A DNA stretch of 64,000 nt from Flavobacteriales bacterium (GCA_016712535.1 JADJQW010000003.1:327001-391000); one strand, 5' to 3'; positions 1 through 8,758 are shown, counted from the stretch's first letter. Translations and numbers: made by a program. The notes: generated by a model not told the origin, from the sequence alone.

Positions 1-1467
1 ACCGAGCTCGCCGGCGAGGCTTTGTCCGGTGGCGCGCGGCGAGGGCAGGGTGTAGAGCGCCCACATCACGATGGTGATGGCCAGGATGATGGTGCCCACG
101 CGGCGCAGGAAGATCATGGCGCGCTCCCACAGGCCGATGACCAGGCTCCGCACATCAGGCCATTGGTAGGCGGGCAGCTCCATCAGCAGCGGTGAGCGTG
201 CCGCGTGCTTGTCGCTGCGCTTGATCACCCACGCCACCGTCATGGCGGCCACGATGCCGAGCATGTAGAGGCCCACCATCACCAGCGCGGCTGACATGGC
301 ATCGTCGGGGAAGAGGGCCGCCACGAGCAGGGTGTACACAGGGATGCGCGCCGAGCAGGCCATCAACGGGGCGATGAGGATGGTGGTGAGCCGGTCGCGC
401 CAATGGCTGATGGTGCGCGTGGCCATGATGCCCGGGATGGCGCATGCAAAGCTGCTGAGCAGGGGGATGAAGGAGCGGCCCGAAAGCCCGGCGGCGCTCA
501 TGGGCCGGTCGAGCAGGAAGGCCGCGCGCGGCAGGTAGCCCGATGCTTCGAGCGCGAGGATGAAGAGGAACAGGATGAGGATCTGCGGCAGGAAGACGAT
601 CACGCCGCCCGCACCGCCGATGACGCCTTCCACGAGCAAGCCGCGCAAGGGGCCATCGGCCATGTTCGCTTCTACTGCACTGGCGATCGCGCTGAAGGCC
701 TCCTCGATCCAGCCGGAGATCACATCGCCGCCGGAGAACACGGCGAGGAAGGTGACGAAGAGCACGAGCGCCAGCACCGCGAAGCCCCAAACCGGATGCA
801 TCAGGAAGCGATCGATGCGGAGGCTGGGGTCCTTATCGGTGCTCGGCGATTTGACGGTGCGGTTGAAGATGCCGAGCACATCGCGTTGCGTGGCCAGCAC
901 CTGCTCCACGTCGGGCTGTTTCCAATGCGGCGGCGGTGCTGCCCGGAGCGGCTCATCCAAGGCTGCGCGAAGTTCATCGGCACCGTGGGCATGCAGGCTC
1001 ACGGTCTCCACCACGGGCAGGTTGAGCTCGCGCGCAAGCAGGGCCTTGTCGATGGAGATGCCCAATTGACGCGCGCGGTCCATCTTGTTCAGCACCACCA
1101 GCAAGGGCAGGCCAAGCTGCCGCGCCTCGAGCACCAGGCGCAGGTGCAGCCTCAGGTTGGTGGCATCGGTCACGCAGACGAGCAGGTCGGGCAGGGCCTC
1201 GGCGCTATGGCCGGTGATCACGTCGCGCGTCACCGCTTCATCATTCGAGAGCGCGTTGAGGCTGTAGGCCCCGGGCAGATCGAGCACGTGGGTGCGTCGT
1301 CCGCTGGCCGTGCGCATCACGCCTTCCTTGCGCTCCACCGTGACGCCGGCGTAGTTGGCCACCTTCTGCCTGCTGCCGGTGAGCAGGTTGAAGAGGGCCG
1401 TCTTGCCGCAATTCGGATTGCCCAGCAGGGCGATGCGCAGCGGCAGGGCAGGCGAGGGGCTGCTCAT
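1..1467 (-). CDS. feoB: Ferrous iron transporter FeoB (C-terminal part beyond window edge)
   Basis: Inner-membrane Fe(II) transporter with an N-terminal G-protein domain. Read on the minus strand, the protein opens MSSPSPALPLRIALLGNPNC. It shows G1 (GNPNCGKT), the G2 threonine in YAGVTVE, G3 (DLPG) and G4 (NKMD) within about the first 150 residues, then membrane segments from about residue 215, including the gate motif SFACAIPGIMATR. No stop is met before base 1, so about 489 codons of the roughly 700 usual for the family are present and the 3' end lies outside. The ATG directly abuts the feoA stop codon, so the two are translationally coupled. Family assignment is secure; only the missing C-terminus is unknown. 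Confidence 0.95.
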   Translation of the reverse strand, partial: MSSPSPALPLRIALLGNPNCGKTALFNLLTGSRQKVANYAGVTVERKEGVMRTASGRRTHVLDLPGAYSLNALSNDEAVTRDVITGHSAEALPDLLVCVTDATNLRLHLRLVLEARQLGLPLLVVLNKMDRARQLGISIDKALLARELNLPVVETVSLHAHGADELRAALDEPLRAAPPPHWKQPDVEQVLATQRDVLGIFNRTVKSPSTDKDPSLRIDRFLMHPVWGFAVLALVLFVTFLAVFSGGDVISGWIEEAFSAIASAVEANMADGPLRGLLVEGVIGGAGGVIVFLPQILILFLFILALEASGYLPRAAFLLDRPMSAAGLSGRSFIPLLSSFACAIPGIMATRTISHWRDRLTTILIAPLMACSARIPVYTLLVAALFPDDAMSAALVMVGLYMLGIVAAMTVAWVIKRSDKHAARSPLLMELPAYQWPDVRSLVIGLWERAMIFLRRVGTIILAITIVMWALYTLPSPRATGQSLAGELG

Positions 1468-1737
1468 CTACGCGGCGGGGATCACCTGAATGAAGGCCGC
1501 TTCGCGATGGCGCAATCCGAAGGTGGTGTGGCCCAATCGCACGGCAATGGGATCCCGGCGATGGCGGCCTTCACGGATCACCTGCACGCGTTCGCCCGGC
1601 ACGAAGCCCAATTCGAGCAGGCGCAGCACGAGGGTGCGGTCGGCGGGATCGGTCGGCAGCGCCATGCCGCTCACCGTTGCCCATTGCAGCTCGGGCAATT
1701 GGTCCAAGCCGATCGGAGGCCTGCTGTTCGATTCCAT
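1468..1737 (-). CDS. feoA: FeoA-domain protein (Fe(II) transport accessory)
   Basis: Small cytoplasmic SH3-like protein of 89 aa that supports FeoB-mediated ferrous iron uptake. The typical core is visible: LRLLELGFVPGERVQVI at about residues 39-55, followed by a DPIAVRLGHTTFGLRHREA-type strand region. Length fits the family (75-90 aa). It is the first gene of a feoA-feoB operon with zero spacing between its TAG and the feoB ATG. The 172 nt upstream, up to the divergent DUF6090 gene, should hold the promoter; I see no clear Fur box there. Confidence 0.93.
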   Translation of the reverse strand: MESNSRPPIGLDQLPELQWATVSGMALPTDPADRTLVLRLLELGFVPGERVQVIREGRHRRDPIAVRLGHTTFGLRHREAAFIQVIPAA

Positions 1738-1909
1738 GGAAGGCGGCGAAGGTCCGAACGGAATGGTTGCGGCGGAATACCGCGATCAGGGTATGGTGGG
1801 ACGCTATCGTGGCCATGCGTAATTCGTCCTTGCCCCGTTGCCTGTTGCCGTATCCATGGCATGGGCTGCGGAAAGAGCCGATTCTGCATCTTCACCGCCA
1901 ACCCTCCCC

Positions 1910-2662
1910 ATGCCCCGAATCTTCAACATCATCCGCCAGCGGCTCCTGAAGGAGAACCGCCTCACCCGCTACCTGGTCTATGTCGTGGGTGAGATCGTGC
2001 TGGTGGTGATCGGGATCCTGATCGCGTTGCAGATCAACAACAACAACGACCTGCGGAAAGCCCGTGCGCGCGAGGTCAAGTACCTCGAGAACATCAAGAC
2101 CGATTTGATCGCCAACCAGGAGAAAGTGAAGGACTTCATCGCCGTGCGCAGCGGTTGCATCGGGGCGACGGAACGGGTGATCGCGAAGATCGAAGGGGAC
2201 AGCATCACGGATTGGAATGCCTTCAATGAGGATTGCATATCCATCTATGCCTGGCAGCGCTATTACCCGATCAACTTCACCTTCAGGGAGCTGCTGAACA
2301 CCGGAGGCCTCGCGCAGCTCACGAACGATAGCGTGAAGGCCGGGCTGCTGAGGCTCGAGCAGCTGTTGGAGAAGGTCAAGGCGGAGGAGGATCATTTCCG
2401 CTTCGACTCGGAGGAGGTCATCTACAAGCCGCTCTATGAGCTCAAGGACATGCAGCCGATGATCGACCTGCACATGAAAAAGCAAGTGACGCTGCGCCGG
2501 GAGGACTACGACCGCTACTTCGCGGATGTGCGCGTGAAGAATGGATTCCTCATGGCTTTCCTGGAGTTCTCCACCATGAACGGGCAGCTGAATCAGGTGC
2601 TGAAGCTGAGCGATGAGCTGATCGCGATGATCGATCGGGAGCTAACCAAGGACCAACACTGA
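1910..2662 (+). CDS. DUF6090 family membrane-anchored protein
   Basis: Protein of 250 aa with the hallmark DUF6090 N-terminus: MPRIFNIIRQRLLKENR, then one transmembrane helix (about residues 20-42, YLVYVVGEIVLVVIGILIAL) ending in QINNNND, and a long, probably helical soluble region. The family is common in Bacteroidota, often in tandem arrays, and has no assigned function. An in-frame ATG at 1838 would add 24 low-complexity residues; 1910 is chosen because family members start with this conserved motif. Its TGA overlaps the ATG of a second, truncated copy (TGATG), as in a tandem operon. Confidence 0.85.
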   Translation: MPRIFNIIRQRLLKENRLTRYLVYVVGEIVLVVIGILIALQINNNNDLRKARAREVKYLENIKTDLIANQEKVKDFIAVRSGCIGATERVIAKIEGDSITDWNAFNEDCISIYAWQRYYPINFTFRELLNTGGLAQLTNDSVKAGLLRLEQLLEKVKAEEDHFRFDSEEVIYKPLYELKDMQPMIDLHMKKQVTLRREDYDRYFADVRVKNGFLMAFLEFSTMNGQLNQVLKLSDELIAMIDRELTKDQH

Positions 2663-2832
2663 TGCTCCGGATCTTCAACTCCATCCGCCAGCGTTTGCTG
2701 AAGGAGAACCGCCTTACCCGCTACCTGGTATATGCCGTAGGCGAGATCGTGCTGGTGGTGATCGAAGCTCACTCGATCACGAACCGCAGGGCCATCCGCG
2801 TTCCGTCGGCATCGGTCAGCTCCAGCAGATAA
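2662..2832 (+). pseudogene. Truncated second DUF6090 copy (N-terminus only)
   Basis: The frame opens MLRIFNSIRQRLLKENR and is nearly identical to the upstream DUF6090 gene for 34 codons (2662-2763), up to the middle of the membrane helix (IVLVVI). Similarity then stops abruptly and 22 unrelated codons follow before TAA at 2830-2832. The break lies 5 bp before the stop codon of the oppositely oriented T9SS gene. This is a remnant of a tandem paralogue cut by a rearrangement or insertion, or a chimeric assembly join. Confidence 0.8.
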
Positions 2833-3887
2833 GCGCCTACGGGGATCCCATCGAGCGTGATCCCACCGGCGACCGGTTCTCCTTCTTGCACGCATTGCCC
2901 GGTGAGCGAACGGATGCGATAGTGACGGATGGTCGCATGGCCCAGGATCCGCAGGCGGTCGCGCGCGGGCACGGGCGCCACCCTTGTCAGGTGCGGATCG
3001 GTGCTTTCATCAACCGCAACCGTAGCGTATGGCGGGCCAACGTACACCATCAGGTAGCTGTTGTCCGCCACCTTCACCACGCTTGGATCACCGCCCATGA
3101 TGTTCGTGCTCACGTAGCCGTTCCATTGCCCGCCATTCGGCGAGGAGTTGTACCAGACGCCGTTCTGCCCGGCGCCATAGAAGCGGAGCTCGGTTGGGCT
3201 TTCCACCATGTAGTTGCCGGTCCAGTTGTGCATCGCATCGGAGGGGATCAAGGGCCCAGCGTTGAAGTCGATCCCATTGGGCGATAGGAAGTGGTAAGCG
3301 CCATCCTGCGGCGCACCGGCGGGCGCGGCGTAGTGCCAGCCTGGCCCGAAGCGGATCACGGCGGGATCGATCACACGGTTGTCCAGCACATCCACGCGCG
3401 CGCCCGGCTCGAACTGATAGGTGATGCCATCGGTGCTCACGGCTGAATAGGTGTTCACCATGGAATCGAGGCCCATGGGAGGCATTCCTTCGCTGCTGCT
3501 GAAGTAGATGCGCAAGCTGTCGCCGCCGAGCAGCGCAAGCGTGGGATCGAAAGGCCGCTGGTAGGTGGCAGGGAAGCCGTTGATCACGATCGGTTCGGGC
3601 ACCGTCCAATTGGCTCCGTTATCGTAGGAGAGCTTCACGGCCACGCGGTCCCACGATGGCGATGGGTTGGGCTGACGGAACCACTGGAAGGCAGCGATCA
3701 GCGTGTCGCCGCGCCAGCGGATCACCGAGGGCACTCCGGAGGAATCCTGGAAGATCGCGGGCGAGGAGAAGATGATGCCATCGCTCGACCACGCTTGCAT
3801 CAGTGGGCGTTCCCATGGCGGGCTCTGGCAAGCAGCACTATGGAGGGAAACGGCGAGTGCGAAGGAAGGGACCAGTCGGAGCAGCAT
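2769..3887 (-). CDS. Secreted beta-propeller-like protein with T9SS sorting domain
   Basis: About 372 aa. A signal peptide (MLLRLVPSFALAVSLHSAAC) is followed by a sialidase- or GH43-like repeat region with motifs such as AVKLSYDNGANW, FDPTLALLGGDSLRIYFSS and VIDPAVIRFGPGWHYAAPA. These suggest a five-bladed propeller that samples or binds glycans. The last 70 or so residues (VAPVPARDRLRI through IPVGAYLLELTDADG) form a type A T9SS sorting domain, so the protein should cross the outer membrane and be anchored or released. The frame extends upstream to 3965, but the signal peptide favours 3887. Catalytic residues cannot be assigned; it may be a binding protein only. Confidence 0.75.
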   Translation of the reverse strand: MLLRLVPSFALAVSLHSAACQSPPWERPLMQAWSSDGIIFSSPAIFQDSSGVPSVIRWRGDTLIAAFQWFRQPNPSPSWDRVAVKLSYDNGANWTVPEPIVINGFPATYQRPFDPTLALLGGDSLRIYFSSSEGMPPMGLDSMVNTYSAVSTDGITYQFEPGARVDVLDNRVIDPAVIRFGPGWHYAAPAGAPQDGAYHFLSPNGIDFNAGPLIPSDAMHNWTGNYMVESPTELRFYGAGQNGVWYNSSPNGGQWNGYVSTNIMGGDPSVVKVADNSYLMVYVGPPYATVAVDESTDPHLTRVAPVPARDRLRILGHATIRHYRIRSLTGQCVQEGEPVAGGITLDGIPVGAYLLELTDADGTRMALRFVIE

Positions 3888-3940
3888 GGCCTCGCGGGTT
3901 GTGCCAGCCGAAGTTCGGGCTTTCCGGAGTCGGCGCATGA

Positions 3941-4399
3941 TCAGCGGACGCCCTGTTCCATCCACGCGAAATCATCGGCTTTCGGAAAGTCGTTCACCGC
4001 ATCCACCACCAACTGCGGCGGCACGTCGATCTTCCGTTGCGTGCTGTTGAACCAGGCGCCTTCCACCTGCACCATGGCGCACAGCTCTTCCCCGCGCATG
4101 AATGCGTGCTGGAAGATGAACTTCCGGTAGTCCTTGCTCAGGCCCTTCACCCCGACCACGATATCGACCTCATCCTCGGGCTTGATCTCCTTCAGGAAGC
4201 GGCATTCCTCGCGGAAGATCACCGGACCGAAGCTGCCCTGCTGCATATGGCGCATGGTGAGGCCGTTGGCGGAAAGGGCATGGATGCGCTGCTGTGAGCC
4301 CAGGTCGTAGTACACCGAGTGACGTACATGGAAGTTGGCGTCGATATCGGCCCAGCGGAAAGTGACGCGCTGGCGGTAGGGGGCCTCGGTCGCTTGCAT
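3941..4399 (-). CDS. Acyl-CoA thioesterase, 4HBT hotdog family
   Basis: A 152-aa single-hotdog protein. The N-terminal signature FRWADIDANFHVRHSVYYD (about residues 14-32) carries the Asp and His typical of 4-hydroxybenzoyl-CoA thioesterase-type enzymes, which hydrolyse acyl-CoA thioesters in the cytoplasm. The rest (ECRFLKEIKPEDEVDIVV, FIFQHAFMRGEELCA) follows the hotdog pattern and length. The substrate is unknown. A TACTTTCG box ends 4 nt before the ATG, so the mRNA is probably leaderless. The gene is followed by the propeller gene after 53 nt. Confidence 0.85.
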   Translation of the reverse strand: MQATEAPYRQRVTFRWADIDANFHVRHSVYYDLGSQQRIHALSANGLTMRHMQQGSFGPVIFREECRFLKEIKPEDEVDIVVGVKGLSKDYRKFIFQHAFMRGEELCAMVQVEGAWFNSTQRKIDVPPQLVVDAVNDFPKADDFAWMEQGVR

Positions 4400-4403
4400 G
4401 CAC

Positions 4404-4411
4404 CGAAAGTA
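4404..4411 (-). promoter_or_regulatory. -7 promoter box, leaderless-type
   Basis: Minus-strand TACTTTCG, a one-mismatch variant of the Bacteroidota -7 box TAnnTTTG, ending 4 nt before the thioesterase ATG. That spacing puts the expected transcription start on the ATG itself. Confidence 0.5.
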
Positions 4412-4437
4412 AAGGGCGGGTCTTTAGAAGGGTTCCC

Positions 4438-5496
4438 CTAGCGCCAGAGCGAATGCCCGATCGCCTTCCCCGTCGTGTTCTCAACGATCACCACCAGCGG
4501 CTCGCTGAGCTTGTTCGGCACCGCAGGCCGCGTACCCACGAAGGCGAACGAATCCTTGCCCGGCAGGATCTGCGCGAGCTTGAAGCGATCGATGCCGGTA
4601 TCCACGGACCAGGTCACCTTGCCGCTGAGATCGACCCGCGAGATGATCGCGGTGCCTTTCAGCCCCGGCCCTGAGGTGTGGATCATGAGCGCGCCATCGG
4701 GACCGGTGAGGCGAAGCGGTTCCGCTTCATCGTCCATGCGCAGGAAGGCCGCATTGAAATATTCGTCATCGCCTAGGGGAGCCATGGATTCGATGCGATG
4801 GTACTTCTCCTCCACCGGTGATTCGAGTTCACCGCGATGGAAGCGGCGCATCTGCTTCCGGTTCTCCTGGGAGACCACCCGTCGCACGAACTTCTTCGGA
4901 GCGAATTCGCCCAACAGCTCCTCTTCAGAATGGAGCCCGAGCCATTGCCCGGGCGCCACGATGAAACCGGCGGAGAGGTAGGTGTCGGGGCTGATCGCAA
5001 AGGGCCACGCGGGCTTCGGAACGTAAGGGTCGCGCACTTCGGCGGGCTTCAATAGCTGCATGCGCTTCAGGCCCACGCCGCCGATCCCATTGACGTCGAA
5101 CCACAGGACCTGTCCATCGCTGCCGAGGATCTTCGCCAGGGCGTACTGGTTCGGCGTGAGCCCCTCGGCGATCACGATCTTCTTCGGCTCGCTCCCATCC
5201 AGCGGAATGAGCAGGATGCTGATGCTCGTGGTGGTGTTGCCGCCGCGGCCGCTGATCTCGGGCAGGTGTGGGTCGGTCGCTTGGATGAGCGAACCGATGT
5301 GATTCTCGGTGCGCACGCATTCGCCCAGTGGAACTCCGCTCGCGGGGGCCACGGAGAGGACCTTCTTCCCGAACCACATCACAGTGCCGAAGATGAGGGC
5401 CGCAACGGCCACGAATAGCGCGAGCTTGAAGCGGAGCTTCTTGTACCGCCTATACCACGCGGCGGCGGCTTCCTGTTCGCTCGTTGCGTTGCTCAT
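4438..5496 (-). CDS. Membrane-anchored protein, possibly PA2928 family
   Basis: A 352-aa protein with one N-terminal transmembrane helix (about residues 24-48, FKLALFVAVAALIFGTVMWF) and a large extracytoplasmic beta-rich domain. Repeated strand-turn motifs (LWFDVNGIGGVGLKRMQLL, GTAIISRVDLSGKVTWSVDT, LVVIVENTTGKAIGHSLWR) suggest a propeller. The overall look recalls the uncharacterised PA2928 family, but this is from memory and not certain. It follows the 92-aa gene by 10 nt and is probably co-transcribed with it. No function can be given. Confidence 0.65.
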   Translation of the reverse strand: MSNATSEQEAAAAWYRRYKKLRFKLALFVAVAALIFGTVMWFGKKVLSVAPASGVPLGECVRTENHIGSLIQATDPHLPEISGRGGNTTTSISILLIPLDGSEPKKIVIAEGLTPNQYALAKILGSDGQVLWFDVNGIGGVGLKRMQLLKPAEVRDPYVPKPAWPFAISPDTYLSAGFIVAPGQWLGLHSEEELLGEFAPKKFVRRVVSQENRKQMRRFHRGELESPVEEKYHRIESMAPLGDDEYFNAAFLRMDDEAEPLRLTGPDGALMIHTSGPGLKGTAIISRVDLSGKVTWSVDTGIDRFKLAQILPGKDSFAFVGTRPAVPNKLSEPLVVIVENTTGKAIGHSLWR

Positions 5497-5506
5497 GCGC
5501 TGCGTT

Positions 5507-5785
5507 CTACCGCTTCAGGGTGATCCATCCGCCTTCTTCATCGATCTCGGCCTTGCAGCTGCTGGCCTTCTGCCGGATCACCTCATCCGCGATGAAGCGC
5601 ATGATCCCCGCTCGTTGACCAACCGCCCAGGGGTGGCCATGCCGCCACTCGCTGGCATTGCCGATGTACACGATCGCCACGGCATCGCCTCCAGCGAACT
5701 CCCACCAGCCGGAGATGCGGCGGCCTTCGGATTCATAGAACACGGAGCCGGAGCGACCTTCCTCCGTGATGGTGACCTTTTCCAT
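5507..5785 (-). CDS. Small hypothetical protein (92 aa)
   Basis: Opens MEKVTITEEGRSGSVFYESE and contains GWWEFAGGDAVAIVYIGNA and a helical stretch (GIMRFIADEVIRQKASSCKA). No signal peptide or membrane segment, so probably cytoplasmic. It is the first gene of a two-gene operon with the 352-aa membrane protein, and is divergent from the membrane gene at 5845. Family not recognised. Confidence 0.6.
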   Translation of the reverse strand: MEKVTITEEGRSGSVFYESEGRRISGWWEFAGGDAVAIVYIGNASEWRHGHPWAVGQRAGIMRFIADEVIRQKASSCKAEIDEEGGWITLKR

Positions 5786-5844
5786 GCCCTAGCTGTTCGC
5801 GCACGAATGCGTCGAAGATGCGATCTTCACCGGCACCGCGCCGC

Positions 5845-6576
5845 ATGTCCTGGAAGATCGCCCTCGTTGTCGCCCTGCTCACCGCATTGGTCACCGCATT
5901 CGTTACCGCGTTCGTGGCGGACAAGGTCACGGGCCTGCACGGCGTGAGCGACTTCGAGGGCAAGCGCGGCTATGCGGTCGTCTTCCTCTTCATTCCTGCG
6001 GGCTTCCTTGGCGGCTTCATGCTGGGGCTGCTCGGCACCAAGCTCGTGGGCGCTACGGATTGGGCCCAATTCTGGAAAGCCGCCGGGCTATCGGTGCTCT
6101 TGGGTCAGGTGGCGCTCTTCGGCATCGCGGGGCTCAGCCTGCTCTCCATTCCACGCCCCTTGAAGCACCAAGGCGGATTGCTCGCCTTGGAGGTGGAGGT
6201 GCGCGTGCCGCTGGAGCGGATCACGGAACGATCGCGCGAGCCCGATCAGATCCGCATGAGCCTGTATGCGGGTCCGAAGGACAACGGCTACGCGATCATC
6301 GATCGATCGAAGTTCCGGGAAGAGGAGGGCTTCATGTTCGTGCTGGCCAGGGCGGATCTGAACACCCGTTCGAGTGCGCGCGTCTTGAGCTTCCATATCG
6401 AGGAGGATACCTGGCTCGCATTCGACCTGCCCTTGCCTGAAACACCTGAACCCGGCGATTGGAGCGATCCATCGCCGATGCGCGATGCGCGCACGGCAGG
6501 GAATGCGACGGTGTGGTCTGATGTGCAGTTGCGGTATCGCGTAGTGCTCGCTGAAGCCGGGCAGCCAGCGCAGTAG
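5845..6576 (+). CDS. Hypothetical protein with three membrane helices and a soluble tail
   Basis: About 243 aa. Three hydrophobic segments are visible (WKIALVVALLTALVTAFVTA; YAVVFLFIPAGFLGGFMLGL; LSVLLGQVALFGIAGLSLLS), followed by a soluble domain of about 130 residues starting LALEVEVRVPLERITERS and ending in strand-rich sequence. An ATG at 5818 would add nine residues; 5845 (MSWKIALV) is chosen because the first helix begins there. Divergent from the 92-aa gene, with 59 nt between them. Family not recognised. Confidence 0.6.
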   Translation: MSWKIALVVALLTALVTAFVTAFVADKVTGLHGVSDFEGKRGYAVVFLFIPAGFLGGFMLGLLGTKLVGATDWAQFWKAAGLSVLLGQVALFGIAGLSLLSIPRPLKHQGGLLALEVEVRVPLERITERSREPDQIRMSLYAGPKDNGYAIIDRSKFREEEGFMFVLARADLNTRSSARVLSFHIEEDTWLAFDLPLPETPEPGDWSDPSPMRDARTAGNATVWSDVQLRYRVVLAEAGQPAQ

Positions 6577-6644
6577 CCGCTCGTGCATCAGTTCGCTGGC
6601 CCAGCAGGGCCCAACCGTCATCTTTGCCGACCTCAATTCGCGCA

Positions 6645-7385
6645 ATGGCTTTCAGCAAATGGATCGGTGGTGGGCTCGGTTGGGCCTTCGGCGGCCCCAT
6701 CGGCGGCATACTCGGCTTCGCCATCGGTGCGATGATGGACCACATGAGCGGTGGCGCCGACCAGCAGGCCGCCCAGCCTCCGCCGCGCGCCCATGCCACC
6801 ACCGCTGGTGACCTGGCCATGAGCCTGGTGGTGCTCACCGCAGCGCTCATGAAAGCCGATGGCAAGGTGACCCAGCGCGAGCTCGATCACGTGCGGCGCT
6901 TCTTCATGCAGCAGTTCGGCGCGCAGCAGGCCGGTGAGCTGCTCGTGCTGCTGCGCGATGCTCTCAAGCAGGAGATCCCGGTGCATGAGGTGTGCGCGCA
7001 GGTGCGGCATAACATGCCGCATCCCGTGCGCTTGCAGCTCCTGCATTACCTCATCGGCTTGGCGCATGCCGATGGCGAGGTGCACCGCGGCGAGATCGGC
7101 TTGCTGCGCTCCATCGCGCACGAGCTCGGCATCAGCGAGAAGGACCTCGGCTCATTGAGCGCCATGTTCCGCACCGCCGATCCCGGCGCGGCGTACGCGG
7201 TGCTGGAGATCGAGCGCACCGCCACCGACGAAGAAGTGAAGAAGGCCTACCGCCGCATGGCCATGAAGTACCACCCGGACAAGGTGGCGCAGCTCGGCGA
7301 TGAGGTGCAGAAGGCGGCGAACGAGAAGTTCAAGAAGGTGCAGGAGGCCTATGAGGCGATCCAGAAGCAGCGGGGGATGAAGTAG
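6645..7385 (+). CDS. DjlA-like co-chaperone: Gly-rich anchor, TerB domain, C-terminal J domain
   Basis: A 246-aa protein with the DjlA layout. Residues 5-32 are a glycine-zipper membrane segment (WIGGGLGWAFGGPIGGILGF). A TerB-like helical domain follows (about 55-165, with MKADGKVTQRELDHV and LAHADGEVHRGEIGLLRSI). The C-terminal J domain (about 183-245) carries the HPD tripeptide in KYHPDKVAQL, needed to stimulate DnaK ATPase. Start at ATG 6645; a CATCTTTG box sits at 6619-6626. The last 169 bp are repeated at 9715-9883, flanking a two-gene insert. Function as a membrane-associated DnaK partner is inferred from architecture. Confidence 0.85.
   Translation: MAFSKWIGGGLGWAFGGPIGGILGFAIGAMMDHMSGGADQQAAQPPPRAHATTAGDLAMSLVVLTAALMKADGKVTQRELDHVRRFFMQQFGAQQAGELLVLLRDALKQEIPVHEVCAQVRHNMPHPVRLQLLHYLIGLAHADGEVHRGEIGLLRSIAHELGISEKDLGSLSAMFRTADPGAAYAVLEIERTATDEEVKKAYRRMAMKYHPDKVAQLGDEVQKAANEKFKKVQEAYEAIQKQRGMK
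7217..7385 (+). repeat. Direct repeat copy 1 (169 bp): 3' end of the djlA-like gene
   Basis: This block, from within the J-domain start to the TAG stop, matches 9715-9883 at 167 of 169 positions. The two differences are synonymous third-position changes (Asn AAC/AAT, Lys AAG/AAA). Identity begins at CACCGCCACC and ends exactly at the stop codon. Confidence 0.95.
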
Positions 7386-7393
7386 TCTTGGCG

Positions 7394-7401
7394 TAAACTT
7401 G
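7394..7401 (+). promoter_or_regulatory. -7 promoter box, leaderless-type
   Basis: TAAACTTG ends 4 nt before the ATG of the membrane-protein gene at 7406 and lies inside the inserted segment, so the insert carries its own promoter. Confidence 0.45.
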
Positions 7402-7405
7402 ACGC

Positions 7406-8758
7406 ATGACCTTTGGCAGAAACGGTCAGGTGGCGAATGCGCTTGCAACCGTAGTCTCCACCGTAGCGTTGCTGTGGGTGGCCATATGGAACGGTTACCC
7501 GTTGGTTTATTCCGATACCTCCACTTATCTCTCGTCGGGATTCGTGTTGGATACCCCGATCGATCGACCCATCACTTATGGTGTTTTCTTGCGGCTGTTC
7601 AGCCTGAATGGCGTCACGCTGTGGACTGCGGTGCTGGTGCAAGCACTGCTTCTGGCAGTCGTCCTTCATCGACTGCTGAAGGAGGTGGGTTGGACCGGCG
7701 CATGGTCGCGCGTTGGGGCCATCATGTGGATAGCGCTCGTGACCGGCCTGCCCTTCAGCGCGGGCCAGCTGATTACCGACGTCTTCACGCCGATCCTGCT
7801 TTGCACCGTGTATCTGCTGCTATGGTCCAATAACCTATCGCGGAAGGAAATCTTAGGGTATAGCGCGCTTCTCCTGGTCAGTTACGCCATGCACATGTCG
7901 CACATCGGGCTGACGGCGATGGTCCTGACGATCGCCGTGCTGCTGAAGCTGTTCGGGCGATCAAGTGTGCACCCTTCATGGAAGCGCATCACGCTCCTGG
8001 TGCTCATTGCCGTTGCTGGCACCGCACCAATGGGGCCTTCACTGGCGAAATCGAAGAATACATTCTATGCGGCACGCATGGCGGAGCACGGAGTTCTGCA
8101 GCAGTATCTGGAGAAGTATTGCGATACTGATCCGGTCGCACTTTGCAGCCGGCGAGGAAGCATACCGGCCAGCGCTGATTCGTTCCTCTGGGCGAAAGAC
8201 TCACCGCAATCGCTTTATACCGATCGGTCAATAATGGAATCGGAGTTTGGCCGCATTCGGTCAACTATGATGACAGACCCCGAGCTCCTGATGGCGGAGG
8301 GGCGCGCAACCTTGAGATCTATAGCGATTCAACTCACTCGGTTCGCGCCAGGCGATGGAAATGGGGCTTTCGGTCCGGGTACCCTGCTGCACGAGCGCTT
8401 GGTGCGCCACGTGCCCATGGATGCCAACGCGTATTCACAGGCCCGGCAAATGAACAGGGATGAGTTCGAGGCCGCTATGCCCACTTGGCGGATTGTCCAT
8501 GAGGCGGGCGTCGTGATTGGGCTGGCTGCATTGGTTCTATTGGCAGCGCTGCAGCGGCTTCGAGTTCGGATTGGAAGGGCGACCTGGTTGATGATCGCAT
8601 TCCTGCTCGCAGCATGCATGCTCAATTCTGCTGTGAATGCGGGTCTGGTCACTGTCGCTGATCGTTTCGGGATCAAGTTGGCTTGGGCGATTCCCTTCGC
8701 CGCGATGATCGGCCTCTTCGACGCGCTTCGAAAGGTGCCCCATCAAAGTGGTGTGTAA
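7406..8758 (+). CDS. Polytopic membrane protein, possibly GT-C-like, on the insert
   Basis: A 450-aa protein with about nine or ten hydrophobic segments: six or seven in the first 215 residues, then a soluble loop of about 150 residues with two Cys (YCDTDPVALCSRRG), then three more helices. An acidic early-loop motif (VYSDTSTYLSSG) resembles those of GT-C glycosyltransferases and oligosaccharide-processing membrane enzymes, but I do not recognise the family. Base composition is visibly more AT-rich than in neighbouring genes. Its TAA overlaps the ATG of the GH16 gene (TAATG), so the two are co-translated. Together they form an insert between two copies of the djlA-like 3' end, which suggests horizontal origin. 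Confidence 0.75.
   Translation: MTFGRNGQVANALATVVSTVALLWVAIWNGYPLVYSDTSTYLSSGFVLDTPIDRPITYGVFLRLFSLNGVTLWTAVLVQALLLAVVLHRLLKEVGWTGAWSRVGAIMWIALVTGLPFSAGQLITDVFTPILLCTVYLLLWSNNLSRKEILGYSALLLVSYAMHMSHIGLTAMVLTIAVLLKLFGRSSVHPSWKRITLLVLIAVAGTAPMGPSLAKSKNTFYAARMAEHGVLQQYLEKYCDTDPVALCSRRGSIPASADSFLWAKDSPQSLYTDRSIMESEFGRIRSTMMTDPELLMAEGRATLRSIAIQLTRFAPGDGNGAFGPGTLLHERLVRHVPMDANAYSQARQMNRDEFEAAMPTWRIVHEAGVVIGLAALVLLAALQRLRVRIGRATWLMIAFLLAACMLNSAVNAGLVTVADRFGIKLAWAIPFAAMIGLFDALRKVPHQSGV

Noticed and set aside
403..1992. Long plus-strand open frame (529 codons) across the feoB-feoA region
   Set aside because: It is antisense to feoB and feoA, whose GTPase and FeoA motifs are unmistakable. High GC keeps the opposite frame open, and the product is Arg/His/Gly-rich without domain features.
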